DNA of 50,982 nt from an uncultured Acidimicrobiales bacterium. Its GTDB lineage: Bacteria > Actinomycetota > Acidimicrobiia > Acidimicrobiales > SHLQ01. The DNA lies in assembly GCA_938023735.1 (NCBI GenBank), contig CALJDK010000129.1:1-50982 (forward strand), written 5' to 3'. The notes below the pieces were generated by a model, which was not told where the DNA came from, did not search any database, and was given only the letters and a program-made list of their open reading frames with translations. Shown here piece by piece: positions 16,674 through 26,742 of this stretch. Both the position numbers and the translations under genes were made by a program. Every line of letters begins with the position of its first letter. The first letter of the stretch is position 1.

Positions 16674-17569
16674 GCCGCAAGACTCCAGCTGTAGATCTGT
16701 CCTGGCGCCGGCTCGAAGACCGTGGCGTGCTCCACATCGGGGAGCGTGGCGATGGCCCCGTACTCCGACGACATCGCCACCCAATCGTCGGTCTCAGCAA
16801 CCACTGCGGGCTTGCAGGCGATGGGGTCGCGCAGAATGGCAAACCCGTTCTCGACACCGATAGCAAAGGTGTAGAAGCCGTCGAGATCTTGCAGTGCTCC
16901 GTGCAGCGCTTGGTCGATGGTGTCGCCCTCGCGGATTCGCCACGACAGGTAGCCGGCCGCAACTTCGCTGTCGTTGGCGGTCTGAAACGACTCGCCGCGT
17001 TGCTCCAGCTTCTTGCGAAGTTGGTTGTGATTCGAGAGCGAGCCGTTGTGCACCAGACAGGTATCGGACCCGGTGACGAAGGGGTGCGAACCATTGGTGG
17101 TGATGGCCGATTCGGTCGCCATGCGGGTATGTGCGATGGCGTGGGTGCCCGAACGAGACGCCAGGTCGTAACGGCTGGCTACCAGGTCGGGGTCGCCCAC
17201 TGACTTGTACAGCTCGATCTGACGGCCATGACTCAGCACGTCGATGTTGGGCACGTTGTCGATCAGCCACTGTCGGGCCACCCGACCATCGCCCATCGTT
17301 TCGAAAACGCCGTGGTCGAGGATCGACCGAACCTTCACCTCGGCCGCCAAAACATCCTCGAGCTGGGCCGCAAGCGGGTGCCAATCCATCTCCTGCCCCT
17401 CGGCCAACAACGTAAGCCGAGTCTGGTTTTCGACCCCTTCGTCGTACACGGCAAAGCCGGCGCTATCGGGACCTCGACCCCGCATTTCGTGCAACATCGA
17501 CGCGGTGTGTCGCCCAAGCTCGGGCCGATACTTCTCGGTCTTCAGGAACAGTCCAACAATTCCGCACAT
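16670..17569 (-). CDS. glxB: Class II glutamine amidotransferase (GlxB / MgsA)
   Basis: A 299-residue Ntn-type glutaminase. Cys2 of MCGIVGLF is the nucleophile after Met removal. MRGRGPDSAGFAVY is the conserved Arg-Gly-Pro-Asp segment, HTRMATESAITTNGSHPF and CLVHNGSLSNHN are further glutamine-site motifs, and DSEVAAGYL matches the glutaminase domain of glutamate synthase and PurF. It would release the amine from glutamine or a gamma-glutamylamide and pass it to GlxD. GAGG lies 5 nt before the ATG. It is divergent from the GlnT-type gene across a 155-bp promoter region. Confidence 0.9.
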   Translation of the reverse strand: MCGIVGLFLKTEKYRPELGRHTASMLHEMRGRGPDSAGFAVYDEGVENQTRLTLLAEGQEMDWHPLAAQLEDVLAAEVKVRSILDHGVFETMGDGRVARQWLIDNVPNIDVLSHGRQIELYKSVGDPDLVASRYDLASRSGTHAIAHTRMATESAITTNGSHPFVTGSDTCLVHNGSLSNHNQLRKKLEQRGESFQTANDSEVAAGYLSWRIREGDTIDQALHGALQDLDGFYTFAIGVENGFAILRDPIACKPAVVAETDDWVAMSSEYGAIATLPDVEHATVFEPAPGQIYSWSLAA

Positions 17570-17615
17570 AGGTCCTCGATTACGGCACGCCGTTCTTCTC
17601 GGGAAAATGGCGCCT

Positions 17616-17646
17616 TTGACAACAGTGAAGTCTCTTCACCTAGAGT
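17616..17646 (+). promoter_or_regulatory. Promoter with palindromic operator before the GlnT-type gene
   Basis: TTGACA (17616-17621) and TAGAGT (17641-17646) are separated by 19 bp. Inside the spacer lies a perfect dyad GTGAAG-TCT-CTTCAC (17625-17639). The nearest regulator gene is the XRE-cupin protein just downstream of the GlnT-type gene, a reasonable but unproven candidate to bind here and to control both divergent operons. Confidence 0.5.
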
Positions 17647-17724
17647 AGTGGTCGCCCGCAGGTGGTCAAATCGCCTCGACGGCGGGCCAAAGGGCCATTC
17701 ACCACAAAGAATCCAGGGGGAAGC

Positions 17725-19098
17725 ATGGGTGCATACGAGGACATCAAAGCTCGCGTTGAACAGGACGGCGTCGACTACATCTACGCGATGTTTGTGGAGA
17801 TGCACGGTAAGCCGTGCGCCAAGCTCGTGCCGGTCACCGCACTCGAAGGCCTGATGGCCGACGGCGCGGGATTTGCCGGTTTCGCAGCTGGACCGATGGG
17901 GCAGAATCCGTCGGACCCCGACATCTTGGCCATCCCTGACCCCGCCTCCTACACCCAGCTTCCCTGGCAACCCAACGTTGCCGCAATGCAGTGCGACCCA
18001 ACGGTGGAAGGCGAGCTTTGGCCCTACGCGCCGCGGGTCATCCTGCGGCAGGCCCTCGACAAACTCGCCGAGCAGAACATGGTGATGAAGACCGGTGTGG
18101 AGGCCGAGTACTCCCTGCTCACGAAGAACGACGACGGCAGCATTCGGGTTGCCGATGAGCGCGACACCGACGCTCTCCCCTGCTACGACGCCCGCGGCCT
18201 GACCCGCATGCTCCCCCACCTCACCGACGTATCGGCCAACCTCAACGCCATGGGCTGGGGCAACTACGCAAACGACCACGAAGACGCCAACGGCCAGTTC
18301 GAGCAGAACTGGCAATACGCCGATGCCATGACCACGGCCGATCGACTCATCTTGTTCCGACTGATGATTCACACGATGGCCGAGCGCGACGGCCGCTATG
18401 CCACCTTCATGCCCAAACCATTTTCGGACAAGACCGGCAACGGCCTACACGCCCACATCTCGTTGTGGAGCGCCGACTCCGACAAGCCTCTCTTTCCAGC
18501 CGGCGACGGCAACTCTGGTGGATCTGACTCGAAGGGCCTCGGGCTGAGCGAGCTTGCGTATCAGTTCACCGCCGGCCTCATCAAACATGCAACGTCGCTG
18601 GTCGCCGTGGCGTGCCCCATCGTGAACTCGTACAAACGAATGGGTGTCGGCGCACCAACCTCGGGCGCAACCTGGGCGCCCGCGTATGCCGCCTACGGCG
18701 GAAACAACCGGACCCACATGATTCGGGTGCCCGAACCCGATCGTCTCGAGGTTCGTCTGGGCGATGGAGCAGCCAACCCCTACCTGATGTTCGCCGCGAT
18801 GTTGACGTGTGGAATGGATGGCGTCGCCAACCAGCTCGACCCCGGCGACCCAAACACCGACAACCTGTTCGAGCTCGACCCGGCCGAGATTGCAAAGCGC
18901 GGCATCGAGACGTTGCCCCCAACGTTGATCCATGCGGCCGACAATCTGGCCGAATGTTCCGTGCTGGCCGAGGGCCTCGGCACAACCCGCACTGGGCCCT
19001 ACAGCCACTACTTCGCCGAGGTAAAGAGGAACGAGTTTCTCACCCACCACCGCGAGGTAACTCCGGGCGAAATCAACCAGTACCTCACGCTCTTCTAA
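17725..19098 (+). CDS. glnT: GlnT-type glutamine synthetase / gamma-glutamylmethylamide synthetase-like ligase
   Basis: A 457-residue glutamine synthetase-fold ligase of the GlnT (type III, GmaS-related) group. It has VDYIYAMFVEMHGKPCAKLVP at the start, GVEAEYSLL with the metal-binding Glu, ANDHEDANGQFEQNW, the catalytic-domain HAHISLW, PTSGATWAPAYAAYGGNNRTHMIRVPEPDRLEVRLGDGAANPYL and a C-terminal FLTHHREVTPGEINQYLTLF. It would use ATP and glutamate with ammonia or methylamine. ATG 17725 is chosen because GGGGGAA precedes it. Divergent glxBCD supports an amine-assimilation module like gmaS-mgsABC, but no mgdABCD dehydrogenase genes occur here. Confidence 0.85.
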   Translation: MGAYEDIKARVEQDGVDYIYAMFVEMHGKPCAKLVPVTALEGLMADGAGFAGFAAGPMGQNPSDPDILAIPDPASYTQLPWQPNVAAMQCDPTVEGELWPYAPRVILRQALDKLAEQNMVMKTGVEAEYSLLTKNDDGSIRVADERDTDALPCYDARGLTRMLPHLTDVSANLNAMGWGNYANDHEDANGQFEQNWQYADAMTTADRLILFRLMIHTMAERDGRYATFMPKPFSDKTGNGLHAHISLWSADSDKPLFPAGDGNSGGSDSKGLGLSELAYQFTAGLIKHATSLVAVACPIVNSYKRMGVGAPTSGATWAPAYAAYGGNNRTHMIRVPEPDRLEVRLGDGAANPYLMFAAMLTCGMDGVANQLDPGDPNTDNLFELDPAEIAKRGIETLPPTLIHAADNLAECSVLAEGLGTTRTGPYSHYFAEVKRNEFLTHHREVTPGEINQYLTLF

Positions 19099-19112
19099 GC
19101 GACGAGCGCCAC

Positions 19113-19718
19113 GTGCCCGAATCGAAACTTACGCCCGAGGAAGTCAACCACGTCATTGGCGAGCGCGTTCGCGGCGCTCGCCAAGACCTTGGCCTGACCA
19201 TGGAACGATTTGCCGAAGAGGCTGGCCTCTCGCTTGGCATGCTCTCGAAGATCGAAAACGGCCAAACCTCGCCCAGTCTGACCACCCTGACCAGTTTGTC
19301 GAACGCCGCCGGAATCCCGTTCACTGCGCTCTTTCGGGGGCTCGACGAGGAACACGATGCGGTGCTGGTGCCACCGGGTGGCGGTATTGAAATCGCCCAC
19401 GAGGGCGGGGGCAAGGGCCGCACATACCACGACCTTGGAGCACTTCGTGGACCCCATCGCCAGATCGAACCGGTGCTGGTAACCATCACTCAGGCCGACA
19501 AGGTGGCCGACCAGGTGTTCCCCCTCTTCCAGCACGCGGGCGTCGAGATGATCCACGTGCTCGAGGGGAAGCTTGAGTACGGCTACGGCGCCAAGCGCTA
19601 CAAGTTGGAACCCGGCTCCACCATGCAGTTCCGAGGCGAGGTAGCCCATGGCCCCACCCAACTCATCGAACTCCCCATTCGCTTCCTGTCGATAAAGGTC
19701 CACCCCACCACCGACTAA
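19113..19718 (+). CDS. XRE family transcriptional regulator with cupin domain
   Basis: A 201-residue regulator. The N-terminal helix-turn-helix spans about residues 12-70 (GERVRGARQDLGLTMERFAEEAGLSLGMLSKIENGQTSPSLTTLTSLSNAAGI). The C-terminal cupin (about 115-195) includes QHAGVEMIHVLEGKLEYGYGAKRYKLEPGSTMQFRGEVAHGP, a normal effector-binding beta barrel of the PuuR/SutR type. It starts at GTG 19113, 14 nt after the GlnT-type stop, so it is probably in the same transcript and may sense an amine or amino acid to control the module. Confidence 0.88.
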   Translation: MPESKLTPEEVNHVIGERVRGARQDLGLTMERFAEEAGLSLGMLSKIENGQTSPSLTTLTSLSNAAGIPFTALFRGLDEEHDAVLVPPGGGIEIAHEGGGKGRTYHDLGALRGPHRQIEPVLVTITQADKVADQVFPLFQHAGVEMIHVLEGKLEYGYGAKRYKLEPGSTMQFRGEVAHGPTQLIELPIRFLSIKVHPTTD

Positions 19719-19720
19719 CT

Positions 19721-19749
19721 GCGACACTCGTGTCTGACACGAGTGTCGC
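19721..19749. repeat. Perfect 29-bp palindrome, family 2 copy 1
   Basis: Arms GCGACACTCGTGTC (19721-19734) and its exact reverse complement (19736-19749) around a single T. A 31-nt stretch (19723-19753) is identical to 26711-26741. It lies between two genes in the same direction (XRE-cupin and VOC). The stem could terminate transcription, or the site could be a protein-binding palindrome. Confidence 0.8.
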
Positions 19750-19785
19750 TGTGTCGCTTTGCTGGTTGTATGCGATGCTGCGGCT

Positions 19786-20319
19786 ATGGGAGTTAGCCAC
19801 ATCGCACTTGCAGTGAAGGACATGGCCACCACACATGCCTTCTACACCGACGTCATGGGATTCGATCTGGTGAAGGTCGAAATCGCGCCGAAGGAAGAGG
19901 GTTTCCGTCGGCACGCGTTCTACTCCACCGGGTCGGCAACCGATCAGCTGATTGCGTTTTGGGACTTGGGCGGCGACCCCAGCGCCACCGAGTTCAAGAC
20001 CGATATCTGCCGCGATCTTGGGCTCGATTGGGGCACCAACCACATTGCGTTCCAGGCATCGGGGCCCGACGACCTTGAAAAGAAGAAGCAGCGTTGGATC
20101 GACAACGGCCTTACCGTCGTCGAGATCGATCACGGTTGGATTCACTCGATCTACACCGACGACCCCGACGGCATCACCGTGGAGTTCGCGTATATGACTC
20201 GCTCGTTCAGCGACGCCGACGCCACCGAGGCGTTGGAGTTGTTGTTCGCCGATGATCCGCCGCCCAGCAAAGACGTTCCCGACGTCTCGTTTCACACACC
20301 CGAAACCCAGGAGGCGTAA
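19786..20319 (+). CDS. VOC family protein
   Basis: A 177-residue VOC protein. The first metal strand is VSHIALAVKDM (3-13), FYTDVMGFDLVKVE follows, the second half begins TNHIAFQASGPDD with a second His, and DDPDGITVEFAYMT supplies the Glu ligand. A C-terminal acidic tail follows the fold. ATG 19786 is chosen because the extra N-terminal residues from an upstream ATG (19759) do not belong to the fold. It shares one nucleotide with the next gene (TAATG), so the pair is co-translated. Substrate unknown. Confidence 0.82.
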   Translation: MGVSHIALAVKDMATTHAFYTDVMGFDLVKVEIAPKEEGFRRHAFYSTGSATDQLIAFWDLGGDPSATEFKTDICRDLGLDWGTNHIAFQASGPDDLEKKKQRWIDNGLTVVEIDHGWIHSIYTDDPDGITVEFAYMTRSFSDADATEALELLFADDPPPSKDVPDVSFHTPETQEA

Positions 20320-20951
20320 TGCCCCGCACGAAACAGATCAGCAAAGACGACGCGCACCCGTACGCCCAACGGCTCTACGAGCTGCTTTTCGACGATCGTG
20401 ACCCGGTGGCCGAGCCGGGTACCGCAACCGGTACGCCGGGCAACTGGTGGACGGTGACCGCAGCGGTGCCGGACATGTTCGATCACATCTCGGCCGGTTT
20501 TCAGTTTTATCGAGATCCCGCTCGACAGATCGATCCGCAGCTTCGTGAGCTAGCCCAAACCCGAACCGGTTACGCCCGGCAAAGCCAGTTCGTGTACTCG
20601 CAACACATGAAGGCCGCTCGAAGCGTGGGTCTTAGCGAAGAGAAGGTTCAGGCGGTGCGGAGTTGGCCAGCCGCAACCTGCTTCAGCCAGACCGAGCGGC
20701 TGGTTTTGGCCTACACCGATTGTCTGGTTCTCGAGGGTGGACGGGTCCCCGACGAACTCTTCGCCGAACTTCAGACCGTGCTGAGCGACGAGGAAATCCT
20801 CGAACTCACCTACATCACCTGCACCTACGACATGCACGCCACGATGAGCCGGGCGCTGCGCATGGAGTACGACGACGTCGATGACCGCATCGTCGAGATT
20901 CGGTCACCTGACGGAGCGATGGATGCCATGGGCGTCGTCGACGAGGCCTAG
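20319..20951 (+). CDS. Carboxymuconolactone decarboxylase / AhpD-like protein
   Basis: A 210-residue all-helical protein of the CMD/AhpD superfamily: PQLRELAQTRTGYARQSQFVYSQHMKAARSVGLSEEKVQAVRSW, then FSQTERLVLAYTDCLV and LSDEEILELTYITCTYDMHATMSRALRMEYD. The CxxC of AhpD peroxidase partners is absent here (SQFVYSQH), so a redox role like AhpD is unlikely. Many such Cys-free members occur beside VOC or oxygenase genes. Coupled to the VOC gene through TAATG. Function unknown. Confidence 0.82.
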   Translation: MPRTKQISKDDAHPYAQRLYELLFDDRDPVAEPGTATGTPGNWWTVTAAVPDMFDHISAGFQFYRDPARQIDPQLRELAQTRTGYARQSQFVYSQHMKAARSVGLSEEKVQAVRSWPAATCFSQTERLVLAYTDCLVLEGGRVPDELFAELQTVLSDEEILELTYITCTYDMHATMSRALRMEYDDVDDRIVEIRSPDGAMDAMGVVDEA

Positions 20952-20967
20952 CGAAGCGCCGGTCTGA

Positions 20968-21696
20968 TTACACCACCCGGACGATCGGCGACTCGGCGAA
21001 GTCGGGCGGTTCGGCGTTGAGCGCCGCAAGCACCGACGGCGGGACCGAAATGTCGGCCAGGTAAAGATCGCCGACCACCTCTGCTTTGCGGAGACCAGCC
21101 TTTGGCGCAGCAAGGGTGAGCGTTGCATCGGCGTTCACAGCCGTTCCCGGTATCTCGCCGGTCGTTACATTCAGCCCGCTCGGCGTATCGAGCGAAACCA
21201 CCGTGGTGGCGCTGGCGTTCATCGTCTCGATCAGCTTTGCCGCCCGGCCGTGTGGCGCTCCGCGAAGCGAGTAGCCGATGAGCGCATCGACGGCCAGATC
21301 GGCAGTGGTCGGCTCGGTCGGCACGATACCCATGCGGCGAAGAATGTCGAGCTGATGGCCGGGTACGCCGAGAAGATCGGCCGCGTCCCGACTCAAGGTG
21401 AGGGCGATATCGACCCCAGCGTTGGCCAGATGTCGAGCAGCGACCATCCCGCCGCCGCCGTTGCCACCCGATCCGGCATACACCCGAACCGATGCTGGGC
21501 GGAAGCGATCGAGGATGAGACGGGCAAGGTTTCGACCGGCGTTCTCCATCATCTGGATCAACTCGATATGCAGGTCTTCGATCATGACCCGGTCGACCTC
21601 GACCATTTGTTCTTCGCTGAGCCAACCAAGAGTGTCGGCGGCGACGTCGAGGTAATCAGGAGGACCGGGATGGCCGTGATTCTGTGTCTCGGGCAT
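20968..21696 (-). CDS. nnrE: NAD(P)HX epimerase (YjeF N-terminal domain protein)
   Basis: A 242-residue stand-alone YjeF_N/AIBP domain, repairing the R epimer of hydrated NAD(P)H. It has ENAGRNLARLIL (51-62), the loop GSGGNGGGGMVAARHL (75-90) and the catalytic Asp region SLDTPSGLN. The loop differs from the usual NNGGDG by G at the first N and at the D position. The partner ADP-dependent dehydratase domain (NnrD) is not attached or nearby. TAGGGT lies 5 nt before ATG 21696. It is divergent from furA. Confidence 0.83.
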   Translation of the reverse strand: MPETQNHGHPGPPDYLDVAADTLGWLSEEQMVEVDRVMIEDLHIELIQMMENAGRNLARLILDRFRPASVRVYAGSGGNGGGGMVAARHLANAGVDIALTLSRDAADLLGVPGHQLDILRRMGIVPTEPTTADLAVDALIGYSLRGAPHGRAAKLIETMNASATTVVSLDTPSGLNVTTGEIPGTAVNADATLTLAAPKAGLRKAEVVGDLYLADISVPPSVLAALNAEPPDFAESPIVRVV

Positions 21697-21701
21697 GGGT
21701 C

Positions 21702-21707
21702 ACCCTA
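21702..21707 (-). promoter_or_regulatory. -10 box TAGGGT for nnrE
   Basis: TAGGGT on the minus strand, 5 nt before the ATG. The same hexamer at the same or similar distance precedes the genes starting at 26681, 27921 and 36288. Confidence 0.45.
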
Positions 21708-21735
21708 ACGAGCGAAATCTTCTCATAGGAAACAC

Positions 21736-21765
21736 TTGACTTAGTCCAGAAAGCTTGTTTGGATA
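21736..21765 (+). promoter_or_regulatory. furA-katG promoter
   Basis: TTGACT (21736-21741), an 18-nt AT-richer spacer and TGGATA (21760-21765), ending 5 nt before the GTG at 21771. The placement implies a leaderless furA transcript and fits autoregulation by FurA at an upstream AT-rich site. Confidence 0.45.
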
Positions 21766-21770
21766 CCCTC

Positions 21771-22232
21771 GTGCCTACCGTCGAAGAGCAACTACGCGAG
21801 CAAGGACTCAACGTCACCGCGCAACGTATTGCCATCATGCACGCCGTCACCGCGCACCCCCATGCAACGGCCGAAGACGTCCTCGAAACGGTACGGACCC
21901 AAATCGGATCCATCTCGAAACAAGCGGTGTACGACAGCCTCTCGGTCCTGGCCGATAAGGGCCTGATTCGCCGCATTCAACCCGCCGGTTCACCCGCTCG
22001 GTTCGAAGATCGGGTTGGCGACAACCACCACCATCTCATCTGTCGCACGTGTTCGGTAATGTTCGACATCGACTGCGCAGTCGGCGACACTCCCTGCCTC
22101 ACCGCCGACGACGATCACGGCTTTCAGATCGACGAAGCCGAGGTCATCTACTGGGGCCACTGCCCCAACTGTCTCGCCAAAGACAACCTCTCAAAAACAA
22201 CCAAGCAAAAACAATCCTCACACAGGAAATAG
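21771..22232 (+). CDS. furA: Fur family regulator (FurA/PerR-like)
   Basis: A 153-residue Fur-type repressor. The winged helix covers [23 protein letters not shown] and [25 protein letters not shown]. Metal-site features are [11 protein letters not shown] (His cluster plus CxxC) and a second CPNC near the C terminus, the usual structural zinc pair. GTG 21771 is preferred over TTG 21759 because the promoter -10 overlaps the TTG. It lies 15 nt before katG, the conserved actinobacterial furA-katG arrangement, so it probably represses katG and is relieved by peroxide. Confidence 0.9.
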   Translation: MPTVEEQLREQGLNVTAQRIAIMHAVTAHPHATAEDVLETVRTQIGSISKQAVYDSLSVLADKGLIRRIQPAGSPARFEDRVGDNHHHLICRTCSVMFDIDCAVGDTPCLTADDDHGFQIDEAEVIYWGHCPNCLAKDNLSKTTKQKQSSHRK

Positions 22233-24395
<2,163 letters not shown>

Positions 24396-24440
24396 GACTG
24401 CCATAAGCGACGTTTGGTAACGAACGTTCCGAAGAACAAT

Positions 24441-24478
24441 CTGAGCGCCTCCTTACCTCCGGGTGGGGAGGCGCTCAG
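24441..24478 (+). terminator. Hairpin terminator after katG
   Basis: CTGAGCGCCTCC (24441-24452) and GGAGGCGCTCAG (24467-24478) give a 12-bp perfect stem with a 14-nt loop. No T run follows on the plus strand, as is common in actinobacterial hairpins. It lies 45 nt after the katG stop. Confidence 0.75.
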
Positions 24479-24533
24479 TCGTATCGGGCCCAGCTGTTTC
24501 GCTATCTGGGACACTCCATGAAACGATCGGCGG

Positions 24534-25532
24534 ATGAGCACCAACGAGCGCGTCGTCCTTGCGTCCCGACCTACCGGTCCTGCTACCTCGGAGCATTTCA
24601 GGCTCGAGTCCGAACCACTGCCCGAGCTTGAGCCGGGACAGGTTCGGGTAGCGGTGGAGTACCTGTCGATCGATGCCGCCATTCGCACGATGCTGCGGGG
24701 CGAAGGCTTTCATACCCAGATCGCTCCCGGCGAAGTCATTCGGGCCGGTGGCGTCGGCCGAGTGGTCGAAACCGCCGACGACAGCCTTGCGGTGGGCGAC
24801 GCTGTGCGTGGCCAGATGGGGGCGCAGACAATGCTCACTACCAAGGCCAAGCGAATGGAGAAACTCGAAAATCCGGTGACCCCACTCAGCGCATATCTTG
24901 GCGCACTTGGCGGGTCAACCGGCGTTACCGCATGGATCGGGGTGCGAGAGGTCGGCAAGCCCCAGCCAGGTGAGATCTTCGTGGTGTCGGCGGCGGCCGG
25001 TGCGGTTGGATCCGTTGCGGGTCAGATCGCCAAGATCGACGGTGCCACCGTCATCGGTATTGCTGGCGGTCCCGAGAAGTGCGCGCATCTCATCGCGAAT
25101 CTCGGCTTTGACCATGCGATCGATTACAAGAACGAAGACGTAAACGCCCGGCTGAAGGCAATCGCTCCCGACGGTATCAGCGTGTTCTACGACAACGTCG
25201 GCGGCCCGATTCTCGACGATGTGCTCGACAACCTTGCGTTGCGGGCACGCGTTGTCATCTGTGGCGCAATCTCGCAATACGACGATATGGATAACGTGAC
25301 CGGCCCGTCGCTGTACCTACGGCTAGCGGAGCGTCAATCACGAATGGAGGGCTTCGCCTACTTCCACTACCTGGACAGCATTCCGACGGCGATGGGCGAG
25401 TTGGCCGGCTGGCTCGGCGACGGGTCGCTCTTGATGCCCGAAGAGATTCTGGAGGGAATCGAATCGTTCCCCGAAGCCGTGCAGTTCATGTTTCAAGGCG
25501 GCAACACCGGCAAGCTGATGGTGAAGATTTAG
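24534..25532 (+). CDS. MDR family NADP-dependent oxidoreductase (prostaglandin/leukotriene reductase-like)
   Basis: A 332-residue zinc-free medium-chain reductase of the CurA/YncB/PTGR branch. It begins RVVLASRPTGPATSEHFRLE with the usual LEPGQVRVAVEYLSIDAAIRTML. The nucleotide motif is VVSAAAGAVGSVAGQIAKIDGATVIGIAGG. FYDNVGGPILDDVLDNLALRARVVICGAISQY is diagnostic of the group, followed by RLAERQSRMEGFAYFHY. It probably reduces alpha,beta-unsaturated carbonyls. It converges on the Fe-alcohol dehydrogenase gene with a 9-bp gap. Confidence 0.88.
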   Translation: MSTNERVVLASRPTGPATSEHFRLESEPLPELEPGQVRVAVEYLSIDAAIRTMLRGEGFHTQIAPGEVIRAGGVGRVVETADDSLAVGDAVRGQMGAQTMLTTKAKRMEKLENPVTPLSAYLGALGGSTGVTAWIGVREVGKPQPGEIFVVSAAAGAVGSVAGQIAKIDGATVIGIAGGPEKCAHLIANLGFDHAIDYKNEDVNARLKAIAPDGISVFYDNVGGPILDDVLDNLALRARVVICGAISQYDDMDNVTGPSLYLRLAERQSRMEGFAYFHYLDSIPTAMGELAGWLGDGSLLMPEEILEGIESFPEAVQFMFQGGNTGKLMVKI

Positions 25533-25541
25533 CCCTTGCGA

Positions 25542-26681
25542 CTACAGCTGTCCGGCGCATGCCCTGGCGAAGATGTCAGTGGCCAACGCCTCGGTGAACT
25601 CAATGGGGTTACCGCCGGCTGAGGGATCCTCAACCGCCGCCGCGGTAATCGTCGAGACCGCTTCGGGGTCGACACCAAGGTCGGTAAGAGTGTTTGGAAC
25701 ATCGAGCGAATCCCGCAACTCGACGATGTGTTCGACGAACCCGTCGAACCCGCCGTCGATGATTGCGTATGCAGCCAAGCGTTCGATGGTCGGCTCGATG
25801 GCAGCGCGGTTGGCCTGCAACACGAAGGGCATGAGCACCGCGTTGGTCATGCCGTGATGGGTGTTGAAGACCGCACCGATCGGATGTGCCAACGCATGCA
25901 TACCGCCCAGACCTTTCTGAAACGCCACGGCCCCCATCGCTGCCGCCGCCATCATTTGAGTCCGGGCATCGAGGTCGGTCGGGTCGGCGGCAACCTGCGG
26001 AAGGTGTTCGAGAACAAGACGGCAACCCTCCATCCCAATGCCGTGGGCCATCGGGTGAAACGTCGGCGCACAGATGGCTTCGAGCGAATGCGATAGCGCG
26101 TCGATACCGGTGCCCACGGTCAGGATGCGCGGTAGACCAACCGTAAGTTCGGGGTCGGCGAGCACGGCCACGGGGAGCATCTTTGGGTGGAAGATGATGA
26201 CCTTGCGGGTGCTGCGTTCGTCGATGACCACCCCAGCCCGACCGACCTCGCTACCAGTACCGGCGGTCGTTGGCACGGCGATGACCGGCGCTATCGCCTC
26301 GGCATTGGCCAACGTCCAGTTGCTTCCGACATCTTCGAAGTCCCACAGGTCCCGGCTTTGCCCGGCCTGAAACGCAATGACCTTTCCACAGTCCAGCGCC
26401 GAACCGCCGCCGAGCGCGATGACGCCATCGTGACCGCCGCTACGAAAAGCTTCGACGCCAGCATCGATATTGGCACCAACCGGGTTGGGTTGTATCTCGC
26501 AGAACACCGGCACCGGTGTGCGCAGCGATGCTTGCACCGAATCGATGACCGGAAGATCGATGATCCCTGGGTCGGTCACGATGAGCGGATTTGTTATCCC
26601 ATGCGCGTCAGCCACGTCGGCGAGCTCAGAAACGCAGCCAGCACCGATACGAAACGACGTGGGAAACGACCAGTGATCCAT
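25542..26681 (-). CDS. Iron-containing alcohol dehydrogenase
   Basis: A 379-residue group III dehydrogenase. The nucleotide site is VIALGGGSALDCGKVIA, then PTTAGTGSEVGRAGVV. Metal-site regions are GTGIDALSHSLEAI and GGMHALAHPIGAVFNTHHGMTNAVLMP. Such enzymes interconvert alcohols and aldehydes or reduce maleylacetate, with NAD(H). It starts at ATG 26681, 5 nt behind TAGGGT. The amidohydrolase gene upstream on the same strand is separated by palindrome family 2 copy 2. Substrate unknown. Confidence 0.9.
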   Translation of the reverse strand: MDHWSFPTSFRIGAGCVSELADVADAHGITNPLIVTDPGIIDLPVIDSVQASLRTPVPVFCEIQPNPVGANIDAGVEAFRSGGHDGVIALGGGSALDCGKVIAFQAGQSRDLWDFEDVGSNWTLANAEAIAPVIAVPTTAGTGSEVGRAGVVIDERSTRKVIIFHPKMLPVAVLADPELTVGLPRILTVGTGIDALSHSLEAICAPTFHPMAHGIGMEGCRLVLEHLPQVAADPTDLDARTQMMAAAAMGAVAFQKGLGGMHALAHPIGAVFNTHHGMTNAVLMPFVLQANRAAIEPTIERLAAYAIIDGGFDGFVEHIVELRDSLDVPNTLTDLGVDPEAVSTITAAAVEDPSAGGNPIEFTEALATDIFARACAGQL

Positions 26682-26686
26682 GCCTA

Positions 26687-26692
26687 ACCCTA
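26687..26692 (-). promoter_or_regulatory. -10 box TAGGGT for the Fe-alcohol dehydrogenase
   Basis: TAGGGT on the minus strand, 5 nt before the ATG at 26681; leaderless transcript inferred. Confidence 0.45.
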
Positions 26693-26710
26693 CGCTGCGC
26701 CGCCCAACCT

Positions 26711-26735
26711 GACACTCGTGTCTGACACGAGTGTC
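26711..26735. repeat. Perfect 25-bp palindrome, family 2 copy 2
   Basis: Arms GACACTCGTGTC (26711-26722) and its exact reverse complement (26724-26735) around a T. Identical to copy 1 over 31 nt (26711-26741). It lies between two minus-strand genes, just after the amidohydrolase stop in the direction of transcription, so a terminator role is possible. Confidence 0.8.
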
Positions 26736-26742
26736 GCTGTGG

